Assembly: GCA_902826455.1 (NCBI GenBank)
Contig: CADEEV010000002.1
Location: forward strand, 124,001-188,000
DNA: 64,000 nucleotides
Reading direction: 5' to 3'
Source: an uncultured Acidobacteriota bacterium
GTDB taxonomy: Bacteria; Acidobacteriota; Vicinamibacteria; Fen-336
The number at the start of each line of letters is the position of its first letter. Position 1 is the stretch's first letter. Shown here piece by piece: positions 7,839-15,281 of the stretch. The translations under genes were made by a program, and so were the position numbers. The notes below the pieces were generated by a model. It saw nothing but the letters and a program-made list of their open reading frames with translations, was not told the origin of the DNA and did not search any database.

Positions 7839-8815
7839 AGGGGCCCGAGCGCGTCGTGGTGCGGGTGCCGAACTGGCTCGGGGACGTCGTCCTGTCCTTG
7901 GCCGCGCTTCGGGACGTGCGCGCGCACTTCCCGGCCGCGCGACTCGAGGTGCTGGCGCGGCCGGCGTTCGCGGACCTCTACGCGGCGATCTCCGGCGTCG
8001 ACGCCGTCGTCGCGGCCAGGGGCGTCCGGGCCGAGGCCGACGCCGTGCGCGGACGCTACGACGCCGGCCTGCTCTTCACGAACTCGTTCGGGACCGCCCT
8101 GTCCCTCGCGCTCGCCCGGGTTCCCGAGCGCTGGGGATACGCGACGGACCTGCGCGGGCCGCTCCTGACGCGCCGCGCGCGGGTGCCGCTCGAGGTCCGT
8201 CACCGCAGCCAGGTGTACTACTATCGGGCCGTGCTGAGCGGCGTCGGACTCCAGGTGAGCGCGTCTCCCGACACCTCCCTGTCTCCGCTGCCGGCCTGGG
8301 TCGAGCGCGGAGCGGCCTTGCTCGGACCCGGCGACTGGATCGGCCTCAACCCGGGCGCCGCCTACGGCTCGGCCAAGCAGTGGCTGCCGGCCCGCTTCGC
8401 CGCCGCCGGGGACCGGCTGGCCCGGCAGACGGGAGCCCGCGTCGCGATCGTCGGCAGCGCCTCCGAGCGGCCCCTGGCCGAAGCGATCGCCGGCGCGATG
8501 CGCGAGACGCCGCGGGTGCTCGCCGGCGAGACGAGCCTCACGGATCTCGTGGGCGTCCTCGGGCGCCTGCGCCTGTTCGTCACGAACGACTCCGGCCCGA
8601 TGCACGTGGCCGCCGCCCTCGGCGTGCCGGTCGTCGCGGTGTTCGGGTCCACGGACTGGCGCGAGACCGCGCCGCAGTCGGAGCGCCACGCTCTCGTGCG
8701 CCACGAGGTGGAGTGCGCGCCCTGCCTCCTGCGCGAATGCCCGATCGACCACCGTTGCATGCGGCGGATCGAGACCGAGGACGTCGTAGCGGCCGCGAGC
8801 GCGCTCTGGCAATGA
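7835..8815 (+). CDS. waaF: ADP-heptose:LPS heptosyltransferase II (GT9)
   Basis: A 326-aa GT-B glycosyltransferase of family 9. The N-terminal RVPNWLGDVVLS (residues 10-21) is the WaaF variant of the glycine-rich loop. The ADP-heptose-binding half carries GLNPGAAYGSAKQWL and TNDSGPMHVAAALG..VAVFGSTD. The C-terminal CAPCLLRECPIDHRCM is typical of WaaF. It adds the second heptose to inner core on the cytoplasmic face of the inner membrane. ATG overlaps the lpxL stop (ATGA). Confidence 0.93.
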   Translation: MKGPERVVVRVPNWLGDVVLSLAALRDVRAHFPAARLEVLARPAFADLYAAISGVDAVVAARGVRAEADAVRGRYDAGLLFTNSFGTALSLALARVPERWGYATDLRGPLLTRRARVPLEVRHRSQVYYYRAVLSGVGLQVSASPDTSLSPLPAWVERGAALLGPGDWIGLNPGAAYGSAKQWLPARFAAAGDRLARQTGARVAIVGSASERPLAEAIAGAMRETPRVLAGETSLTDLVGVLGRLRLFVTNDSGPMHVAAALGVPVVAVFGSTDWRETAPQSERHALVRHEVECAPCLLRECPIDHRCMRRIETEDVVAAASALWQ

Positions 8816-9396
8816 AGCGCCCGGCCATCTTCATGGATCGCGACGGCACGCTGTCCCACGAGGTGGGCTACGTCAATCACCTGTCGCGCTTCCGTCTCTT
8901 CTCCTGGACCGTGGACGCGGTGCGTCTCATCAACCGCAGCGGCTTCCTCGCGGTCGTCGTCACGAACCAGGCCGGCGTCGCGCGCGGCTATTTTCCGGAG
9001 AGCCTGATCCACGACGTCCACGCGTCGCTGCGGGCCCGCATGGACGAAGGCGACGCGCGGCTCGACGCTATCTATTTCTGCCCGCATCACCCGAGCGTCG
9101 GCGAGGCCCCCTATCGCCTCGACTGCGACTGCCGCAAGCCGCGCCCGGGCCTGCTGAGGCGCGCGGAGCGGGAGCTGGGCGCCGACCTCGAGCGCTCCTG
9201 GGTGATCGGCGACCGCCGCGGCGACCTGCAGCTCGCGTGGTCGGTGGGCGCTCGCGGGGCCCTCGTGAAGAGCGGCTACGGCCTCGGCGAATGGGAGCGC
9301 GACGTGCCGGCCTGGGATCGCAAGCCCGACCTGGTGGCGGAGCACCTGCTCGAGGCCGTCGAGCGCATCGTGCACCAGGCGGGGGCCGTGGCATGA
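8812..9396 (+). CDS. gmhB: D-glycero-beta-D-manno-heptose 1,7-bisphosphate 7-phosphatase
   Basis: A 194-aa HAD-superfamily phosphatase. The FMDRDGT motif holds nucleophile Asp9 and general acid Asp11. [11 protein letters not shown] is the GmhB signature, and [12 protein letters not shown] supplies the Mg2+-binding aspartates. A structural zinc site is complete: Cys90, His92, Cys105, Cys107 in CPHHP...DCDC, separating it from histidinol-phosphate phosphatase homologues. It removes the 7-phosphate between the kinase and adenylyltransferase steps encoded by the next two genes. ATGA overlap with waaF. Confidence 0.93.
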   Translation: MKRPAIFMDRDGTLSHEVGYVNHLSRFRLFSWTVDAVRLINRSGFLAVVVTNQAGVARGYFPESLIHDVHASLRARMDEGDARLDAIYFCPHHPSVGEAPYRLDCDCRKPRPGLLRRAERELGADLERSWVIGDRRGDLQLAWSVGARGALVKSGYGLGEWERDVPAWDRKPDLVAEHLLEAVERIVHQAGAVA

Positions 9397-10385
9397 AGGA
9401 GCGGCTGCTCTCCGTCATCGACGGCTTCCGCGGCCGGCGCCTGCTCGTGCTGGCCGACCTCGTGGCCGACGAGTTCGTGGCGGGCCGCATCCAGCGCGTG
9501 AGCCGCGAGGCGCCGGTGCTGATCCTCCAGTACGACGGGGCCGACGTGAGGCTGGGCGGCGGGGCCAACGCCGTCCACAACATCCGCACGCTCGGCGGCG
9601 CGCCGCTGCCCTTCGGGATCGTGGGCGACGACGGGCACGGCCGCAAGCTCCGCGAGCTCATGCAGTCCCTGAAGATCCAGACGGGCAGCGTGCTGACGGA
9701 GCGCGGCTACGTGACGCCCGTGAAGACGCGCATCCTGGCCGGGGCCGCCCACTCGACGAAGCAGCAGGTCGTGCGCATCGACAAGGCGACGCACCTCGCG
9801 AAGCGCAGCGGCAGCCGCGCGCTCCTGCTGCAGAAGCTGCGGGCGTTCCGCGGCCGCGTCGACGGGGTGCTGGTGAGCGACTACGGCTTCGGCCTGCTGA
9901 CGCCCGGCCTCGTGCAGGCCGCCATCGCGTTCGCGCGCCGCCGCAAGGTCCCGGTGACGGTGGATTCCCGTTTCGGCCTGCTCGCGTTCCGCGGCATGAC
10001 GGCCGTCACGCCGAACGAGCCCGAGGTCGAGGAGGCGCTCGGCGTCACGATCGGCCACGACCGCCGCGCTCTCGAGGCCGCGGGCAAGACGCTGCTGCGC
10101 AAGCTCCAGGTCCAGGCGGCGCTCATCACCCGCGGCAGCCACGGGATGGCCCTGTTCGAGCCCGGCCGGCCGCCGCTCCACATCCCGATCCACGGCACCG
10201 ACCAGGTGGCGGACGTGACCGGTGCGGGCGACACGGTGATCGCGACCTTCACCCTGGCCCTCGCCGCGGGCGCGACGCCCGCCGAGGCGAGCCTGCTCTC
10301 GAACTATGCCGGCGGCATCGTGGTGATGAAGAACGGCACGGCTACGGCCTCGGCCGACGAGCTGCGCGCCGCCGTCCGCGGATGA
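9393..10385 (+). CDS. rfaE1: D-glycero-beta-D-manno-heptose-7-phosphate kinase (RfaE domain I)
   Basis: A 330-aa PfkB-family sugar kinase equal to the N-terminal half of bifunctional HldE/RfaE. It has [16 protein letters not shown] at 54-69, [10 protein letters not shown] (161-170), [12 protein letters not shown], and the catalytic VTGAGDT with Asp280. It phosphorylates heptose 7-phosphate at C1. In many proteobacteria this domain is fused to the adenylyltransferase; here the two are separate genes with ATG and stop overlapping by 4 nt, so the fusion is split but coupled. Confidence 0.93.
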   Translation: MKERLLSVIDGFRGRRLLVLADLVADEFVAGRIQRVSREAPVLILQYDGADVRLGGGANAVHNIRTLGGAPLPFGIVGDDGHGRKLRELMQSLKIQTGSVLTERGYVTPVKTRILAGAAHSTKQQVVRIDKATHLAKRSGSRALLLQKLRAFRGRVDGVLVSDYGFGLLTPGLVQAAIAFARRRKVPVTVDSRFGLLAFRGMTAVTPNEPEVEEALGVTIGHDRRALEAAGKTLLRKLQVQAALITRGSHGMALFEPGRPPLHIPIHGTDQVADVTGAGDTVIATFTLALAAGATPAEASLLSNYAGGIVVMKNGTATASADELRAAVRG

Positions 10386-10861
10386 CCCCCGCGCGCGCGA
10401 AGATCGGCTCGCTCGAGGAGGTTGGCGCCCGCATCGCCGACGCACGGGCCGAGGGTCGCCGCGTGTCCTTCGCGAACGGGTGCTTCGACGTCCTGCACGT
10501 CGGTCACGTGCGTTATCTCGCCGGGGCCCGGGCCGAAGGCGACCTTCTCGTGGTCGGCATCAACGGCGACGCCTCGGTCCGGAAGCTCAAGGGCCCGGGG
10601 CGCCCCGTGATGTCCGAGGAGGACCGCGCCCTGCTCGTGGCCGGTCTCCGCAGCGTGGACCACGTCGTGGTCTTCCAGGAGGACGACGTCACGCGGCTCC
10701 TCCTGGCGCTGCGTCCCGACGTCCACTGCAAGGGCACCGACTACACGGTCGAGACGGTGCCCGAGCGCGACGTGGTGCGCTCGTACGGCGGTCGCGTGGC
10801 GATCGTGGGCGATCCCAAGAACCACGACACGCGCGCCCTGATCGCGCGGCTCAAGCGATGA
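10382..10861 (+). CDS. rfaE2: D-glycero-beta-D-manno-heptose 1-phosphate adenylyltransferase (RfaE domain II)
   Basis: A 159-aa nucleotidyltransferase of the cytidylyltransferase-like fold. The HxGH motif is H39-VGH42 in [17 protein letters not shown]. The [14 protein letters not shown] loop and [14 protein letters not shown](R)D near the C-terminus are RfaE2-typical. It converts heptose 1-phosphate plus ATP to ADP-heptose, the donor for WaaC and WaaF encoded on either side. The epimerase HldD and isomerase GmhA are not in this window. Confidence 0.94.
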   Translation: MTPARAKIGSLEEVGARIADARAEGRRVSFANGCFDVLHVGHVRYLAGARAEGDLLVVGINGDASVRKLKGPGRPVMSEEDRALLVAGLRSVDHVVVFQEDDVTRLLLALRPDVHCKGTDYTVETVPERDVVRSYGGRVAIVGDPKNHDTRALIARLKR

Positions 10862-11880
10862 AGGCCCTCGTCGTCCGGCTCTCCTCGATCGGGGACGTGG
10901 TGCACACGCTGCCGGCGCTGTCGGCCCTGAAGCGCAACAACTGGGACGTGGGCTGGGTGGTCGAGCCTCCCGGCGGAGCGCTCCTGCAGGGGCACCCGCT
11001 GCTCTCGTCCCTGGTCGTGGCGCCGCCCCGCAAGGCCTTCGGCCTCGGCCGCGCGCAGGGCGCGGTCGCGGAGCTGCGCGGCCAGGCCTTCGACGTGGCC
11101 CTCGACTTCCAGGGGCTCTGGAAGTCCGTGGTGTGGGCGCGCTCCAGCCGCGCTCCGCGCGTGCTCGGGTTCGCCCGGCCGTGGCGCCGCGAAGGGCTGT
11201 CGTCGATGCTGCTCCGCGAGAGCGTCGCGCTCCCTCCGGAGCTGCGCCACGTCATCGACAAGAACCTGGCCCTGCTGCGGCCCCTCGGCATCGACGCCGT
11301 GGGCTCGCGCAACTTCCCGATCCCGCCCACGGAAGCCCAGTCGGAGACGGTGCGCGCCCGGCTCGCGGAGCTCGGCCTCGGCCCCTTCGCGCTGCTCAAC
11401 CCGGGCGGCGGCTGGACGAGCAAGCTGTGGCCGGCCGAGCGCTACGGGCTCCTGGCCCGGGGCCTGCGCGATCGCGGCATCGCGTCCATCGTCACCTGGG
11501 GCCCGGGCGAGGAGGCGCTGGCCGATCGCGTGACCGCGGCGTCCGACGGGGCCGCCGTCCGCTCGTTCCCGACGACGCTGCTCGAGTTCGCGGAGCTGTC
11601 GCGCTTCGCCCGGCTGCTGGTCGCGGCCGATACGGGGCCGCTCCACCTCGCGTGCGCGGTGGGCACGCCGGTCGTCGGCATCTACGGGCCGACGGACCCG
11701 GCCCGCAACGGCCCCTTCGATCCGGCCGACCGCGTGGTGCGCCGCGTGCCGCTGTGCTCGCCGTGCCATCGCCGGCGCTGCAGGATCCACGACGGCGTCA
11801 TGTCGGCGATCGCCGTCAACGAGGTCCAGCGCGCGATCGACGCGCGCCTCGCGATCACCAGCCTCGAGCCCGTGTCGTGA
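10858..11880 (+). CDS. waaC: ADP-heptose:LPS heptosyltransferase I (GT9)
   Basis: A 340-aa GT9 enzyme beginning [17 protein letters not shown], the WaaC form of the N-terminal loop. [40 protein letters not shown] and [26 protein letters not shown] complete both GT-B lobes. It adds the first heptose to Kdo. It is distinct from the WaaF copy 3 kb upstream, so both inner-core heptosyltransferases are encoded in one operon. ATGA overlap with rfaE2. Confidence 0.92.
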   Translation: MKALVVRLSSIGDVVHTLPALSALKRNNWDVGWVVEPPGGALLQGHPLLSSLVVAPPRKAFGLGRAQGAVAELRGQAFDVALDFQGLWKSVVWARSSRAPRVLGFARPWRREGLSSMLLRESVALPPELRHVIDKNLALLRPLGIDAVGSRNFPIPPTEAQSETVRARLAELGLGPFALLNPGGGWTSKLWPAERYGLLARGLRDRGIASIVTWGPGEEALADRVTAASDGAAVRSFPTTLLEFAELSRFARLLVAADTGPLHLACAVGTPVVGIYGPTDPARNGPFDPADRVVRRVPLCSPCHRRRCRIHDGVMSAIAVNEVQRAIDARLAITSLEPVS

Positions 11881-12422
11881 GGTCGTCGCGCCTGCGCGTG
11901 CCCCTGGGTTACGTCTTCGGCCTGGTCGCGCTCTACCTGGCGCGGCCGACGCCGGTGTCGGTCGCGATCGGCCTGCCGTTCGTGATCCTGGGCGAGCTGG
12001 TGCGGCTCTGGGCCTCGGGCCACATCGAGAAGACCCGGGCCCTCGCCACCGGCGGCCCCTACGCCCACACCCGCAACCCGCTCTACTTCGGAAGCCTGCT
12101 GCTCGGCCTGGGCGTGGGCGTCGCGGCCGCGAGCCCGGCGGTGCTCGTCGCCCTGGTCGTGTACTTCGCGGCCTTCTACCCGGCCGTGATCGCGGAGGAG
12201 GCGGCGTTCCTGCGCCAGAAGTTCGGCGCCGAGTACGCGGCCTGGGCCGCGGCGGTGCCGGTGTTCCTGGCCCGCCCGTGGCCCGCGGGGCCCCGCGCCT
12301 CGCGCTTCGCGTGGGAGCGCGTGCGGATGAACAAGGAATGGCGCACGGCCCTCGCGGTGCCCGTCGTGCTGCTGCTCTTCGCCGGGCGGGCGTGGCTGCG
12401 CGAGACGGGGCGGCTGCCGTGA
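11877..12422 (+). CDS. Isoprenylcysteine/phospholipid methyltransferase-like membrane protein
   Basis: A 181-aa integral membrane protein with four to five hydrophobic helices and the ICMT/PEMT core: GHIEKTRALATGGPYAHTRNPLYFGSLLLGLG, then EEAAFLRQKFGAEYAAW. The GPY..TRNP..... and EE motifs bind S-adenosylmethionine and the lipid substrate in this family. Substrate unknown; in bacteria these proteins methylate various lipids. Start GTG overlaps the waaC stop (GTGA). Its tight place in the LPS operon suggests a lipid or envelope substrate, which is inference. Confidence 0.85.
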   Translation: MRSSRLRVPLGYVFGLVALYLARPTPVSVAIGLPFVILGELVRLWASGHIEKTRALATGGPYAHTRNPLYFGSLLLGLGVGVAAASPAVLVALVVYFAAFYPAVIAEEAAFLRQKFGAEYAAWAAAVPVFLARPWPAGPRASRFAWERVRMNKEWRTALAVPVVLLLFAGRAWLRETGRLP

Positions 12423-13402
12423 GCGCCGGGATCAGCCTGGACGCGATCCGCGCCACGCGCGCGGTGCTGGGCGACCGGGTCCTCACGACGCCGGTGCGCG
12501 AGTGGCAGGACCGGGCGCTCTCGTCGATCGTGGGCCACCACACGCGCGTGGTGCTGAAGGAGGAGCTGTTCCAGCGCACCGGCAGCTTCAAGGCCCGCGG
12601 CGCCCTCGCGGTCATGCTCGACCTCGAGCCGGCGACGCTCGCGCGCGGCGTCACGGCGGTCAGCGCCGGCAACCATGCCATGGCCGTGGCGTACGCGGCG
12701 TCGGTCCTCGGAACCACCGCCCACGTCGTGATGCCGAAGACGGCGAGCCCCTTCCGGATCGCCGGCAGCCGCGAGCTCGGCGCCGAGGTGGAGCTCGTCG
12801 ACGACGTCCACATCGCCTTCGACCGCGTGCGGGAGATCGAGCGGGCCGAGGGCCGGCACTTCGTCCATCCCTTCGAGGGGCCGCGTACCGCCCTGGGCAC
12901 CGCGACGCTGGGCCTCGAGCTCGTGGAGCAGGCGCCCGACCTCGACGCCGTGATCGTCCCGATCGGCGGGGGAGGCCTCGCGGCCGGCGTCGCGGCCGCG
13001 GTGAAGCTCGCGAGCCCGCGCACCCGCGTCTACGGCGTCGAGCCCGCGGGCGCCGACTCGATGCACCGCAGCTTCGCCGCGGGCTCGCCCCAGAAGAGCG
13101 AGGCCGTGCGCACGATCGCCGACAGCCTGGGCGCGCCCTACGCGCTGCCGTACAGCTTCGACCTGTGCCGGCGCTACGTCGACGAGCTCGTGATGGTCGA
13201 CGACGACGCGCTGCGCGCGGCCATGCTCCTGTTGTTCCGCTCCGCCAAGCTCGCGGTCGAGCCCGCCGGGGCCTCCGCCACCGCTGCGCTGTGCGGGCCG
13301 CTGCGCGAGACCCTGCGCGGGCGCAGCGTCGGCGTCATCGTCTGCGGCGCCAACATCGACGCCGAGACCTTCGCGCGCCACCTCGCCGCCGCGCCGCGTT
13401 AG
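12419..13402 (+). CDS. PLP-dependent threonine/serine ammonia-lyase or serine racemase
   Basis: A 327-aa fold-type II PLP enzyme. Schiff-base Lys58 lies in QRTGSFKARGA, followed by SAGNHAMAVAYAA (substrate loop) and the phosphate-binding IGGGGLAAGVA near 180. Length fits a catabolic threonine dehydratase or serine racemase that lacks the C-terminal ACT regulatory domain of IlvA. It releases ammonia from Thr/Ser or interconverts L/D-serine; sequence cannot choose. GTGA overlap with the methyltransferase-like gene places it last in the LPS operon, an unexpected partner. It could supply an amino acid modification of LPS or simply ride in the operon. Confidence 0.88.
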   Translation: MSAGISLDAIRATRAVLGDRVLTTPVREWQDRALSSIVGHHTRVVLKEELFQRTGSFKARGALAVMLDLEPATLARGVTAVSAGNHAMAVAYAASVLGTTAHVVMPKTASPFRIAGSRELGAEVELVDDVHIAFDRVREIERAEGRHFVHPFEGPRTALGTATLGLELVEQAPDLDAVIVPIGGGGLAAGVAAAVKLASPRTRVYGVEPAGADSMHRSFAAGSPQKSEAVRTIADSLGAPYALPYSFDLCRRYVDELVMVDDDALRAAMLLLFRSAKLAVEPAGASATAALCGPLRETLRGRSVGVIVCGANIDAETFARHLAAAPR

Positions 13403-13405
13403 ACT
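13400..13405 (+). promoter_or_regulatory. -10-like hexamer TAGACT placing +1 at the next start codon
   Basis: TAGACT straddles the stop codon of the PLP enzyme gene. Seven nt downstream of its last base is 13412, next to ATG 13413, and no Shine-Dalgarno is present. The same hexamer occurs before corA at 48616-48621. No convincing -35 box is visible. This suggests a leaderless transcript for the following gene; inference. Confidence 0.35.
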
Positions 13406-13412
13406 GCGCGCC

Positions 13413-15227
13413 ATGCGCAACGCCCTGCTCCTGGCGTTTCTCGCCCTGGCCGTCTCCGCGTCGGCACAGCAGGGCGAGGACGTGGTGTGGACGATGCTCG
13501 ACGTGGCGCCGCGCCTCGACGCCGAAGGACGCCTCACCGTCGTCGAGACCCACGAGATCTCGCTACAGGGCGACTTCGGCACGCTCGGCAGCGATTTCGG
13601 CCTGGGCAGCGGCCAGAGCGTCGCCGTCAAGTCGTTCACCGAGCTGGGCGCGGACGGCGCAGAGCAGGCCTACAGCCCCGGCGACACGAAGACCGCCGGC
13701 CACTACGCCGCCTACACGACCTGGATCGAGTGGCACGTGAAAGCCCCGGGGACGCCGCCCCTCGAGCGGACGACGCGCCGCTACCGCCTCGAGTACGAGC
13801 TCGTCCACGCCATGGCCCCCGCCTGGGACCTGCCGAACGGCTCGCATCCCCTGGACGGCCTCCACCCCTCCTACTGGTCGCCCCTGGAACGGCTGCGCGA
13901 CGCCTGGAGCGTCTGGCGCGAGGCCGGCGCGGACCTGGGCCGCGCGTACCGCCTCGACCACGACGTGCTCTACCCCAGCCGCGAGAAGGTCTACGCGTCG
14001 CTCCAGAATCTCGGCTACCAGCTCACCTGGGATCCGAAGGTCTGGGAGCTCGTCGGTCCCGAGGTGCCGATGGGAACGGCGACGAAGTCGGTCGACTTTC
14101 GGGTCCGGCGCACTTTCCGGCGCCTCGTGGAGGCACCGCCCGCGGCGGTGGATTTCGAGTCCGCGCAGCGCCGGCTCGCCGCGATCCTGCTCCTGCCCAT
14201 CGGCGTCGCGCTGCTGGCCCTCGTGTCGATGCTGCTCGAGGCGCTGAGCGGCGCCGACCAGAAGCCGTTGGGCGCCGAGCTCTTCGAGAGCGCGGTGCTG
14301 TCCGAGCCCGCGGAGCTGGTCCAGGCCCGGATCGCGGGACGCCGCGCGAGCCGCGTCGGGTTCATCGAGCTCCTGACCCGCCTCGCCTCCGAGCGCAAGC
14401 TGCAGGTCGAGGTCGTGAAGGCCGCCACCGAAGAGGAGCCGCCGGTCGTGACGCTGCGGCTGCTCGTCGCCCGCGACCGCCTGCATCCCTACGAGCAGGA
14501 GGTCGTGGACGCGCTCTTCGCGGGCCAGGCCGAGATCAGCACCACGCAGATCCAGGCGCGCAAGGCGTTCGACCCCGAGGCCGTGACCTCCGCGGCGTTC
14601 GCCCGGGTCGCGCCGCCCCGACCGAAAGGCAGCCGGATCGCGGTCGCGATCCTGTCGGCCCTGACGGCGACGGGCTTCGCGTTGACCGTGACCGACCTCC
14701 AGCGGCCTGGCGCCGATCCATATGCGCCGGCGGCTGCCGCGCTCGCCATGCTGTTCGCGCGCCTCGGCTTGCCTCCGGCGGCCTTCTGGCTCACCGTCGC
14801 GACCGCCCTGGTTCAGCTCGTGCCCAACGCGCCGCTCGCGGGACTCGCCGCCGTCGGGGTCAGCGTCGCGATCCTCGGCGGCCACTACGGGCGGCGCGCG
14901 GGCCGACCCTCGACGGCCCGCCCCGAGGGCCGGCGCCTCCTCGAGCTCCAACGCATCCGCGACTGGGCGGCGAAGGAGCTCGGCAAGCCGCGGCCCGCCC
15001 TCCGTGACGCCTGGATCCTGCACCTTCACGCGCTCGGGCTCGCCCCGGCCGTCGCGAAGTGGCGTGACCGCCACGGCGCCGCCGGGGCCTCCGCCGTCCC
15101 CGACCTTGCGGACCTCGGTTCGAGCGACGCGCACGCGGCCTCGCCCTTCACCGGCGTGGTGCCGCCGCCGTCCGGCGTTCCGGTGGACGACGACGAGTGG
15201 GCGGCCGGCTTCTACGTGGACGAGTAG
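13413..15227 (+). CDS. DUF2207-like predicted membrane protein, 604 aa
   Basis: Signal peptide (residues 1-19, ending ASAQ) followed by a roughly 240-residue extracytoplasmic beta-rich domain that begins VVWTMLDVAPRLDAEGRLTVVETHEI. A membrane helix follows at about 252-272 (LAAILLLPIGVALLALVSML), then a cytoplasmic segment with a winged-helix-like LTRLASERKLQVEV..., and two to three helices at about 405-505. The layout (secreted beta domain, helix, cytosolic domain, paired C-terminal helices) is that of DUF2207 membrane proteins of unknown function. The C-terminal 100 residues are soluble. It probably starts a new unit after the LPS operon (see the -10 element at 13400). Confidence 0.75.
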   Translation: MRNALLLAFLALAVSASAQQGEDVVWTMLDVAPRLDAEGRLTVVETHEISLQGDFGTLGSDFGLGSGQSVAVKSFTELGADGAEQAYSPGDTKTAGHYAAYTTWIEWHVKAPGTPPLERTTRRYRLEYELVHAMAPAWDLPNGSHPLDGLHPSYWSPLERLRDAWSVWREAGADLGRAYRLDHDVLYPSREKVYASLQNLGYQLTWDPKVWELVGPEVPMGTATKSVDFRVRRTFRRLVEAPPAAVDFESAQRRLAAILLLPIGVALLALVSMLLEALSGADQKPLGAELFESAVLSEPAELVQARIAGRRASRVGFIELLTRLASERKLQVEVVKAATEEEPPVVTLRLLVARDRLHPYEQEVVDALFAGQAEISTTQIQARKAFDPEAVTSAAFARVAPPRPKGSRIAVAILSALTATGFALTVTDLQRPGADPYAPAAAALAMLFARLGLPPAAFWLTVATALVQLVPNAPLAGLAAVGVSVAILGGHYGRRAGRPSTARPEGRRLLELQRIRDWAAKELGKPRPALRDAWILHLHALGLAPAVAKWRDRHGAAGASAVPDLADLGSSDAHAASPFTGVVPPPSGVPVDDDEWAAGFYVDE

Positions 15228-15281
15228 AAAAGCGAACTTCTCCGGCGCCGTTCCCGTTTGCCTCAAGCAACGGAGGACTGC

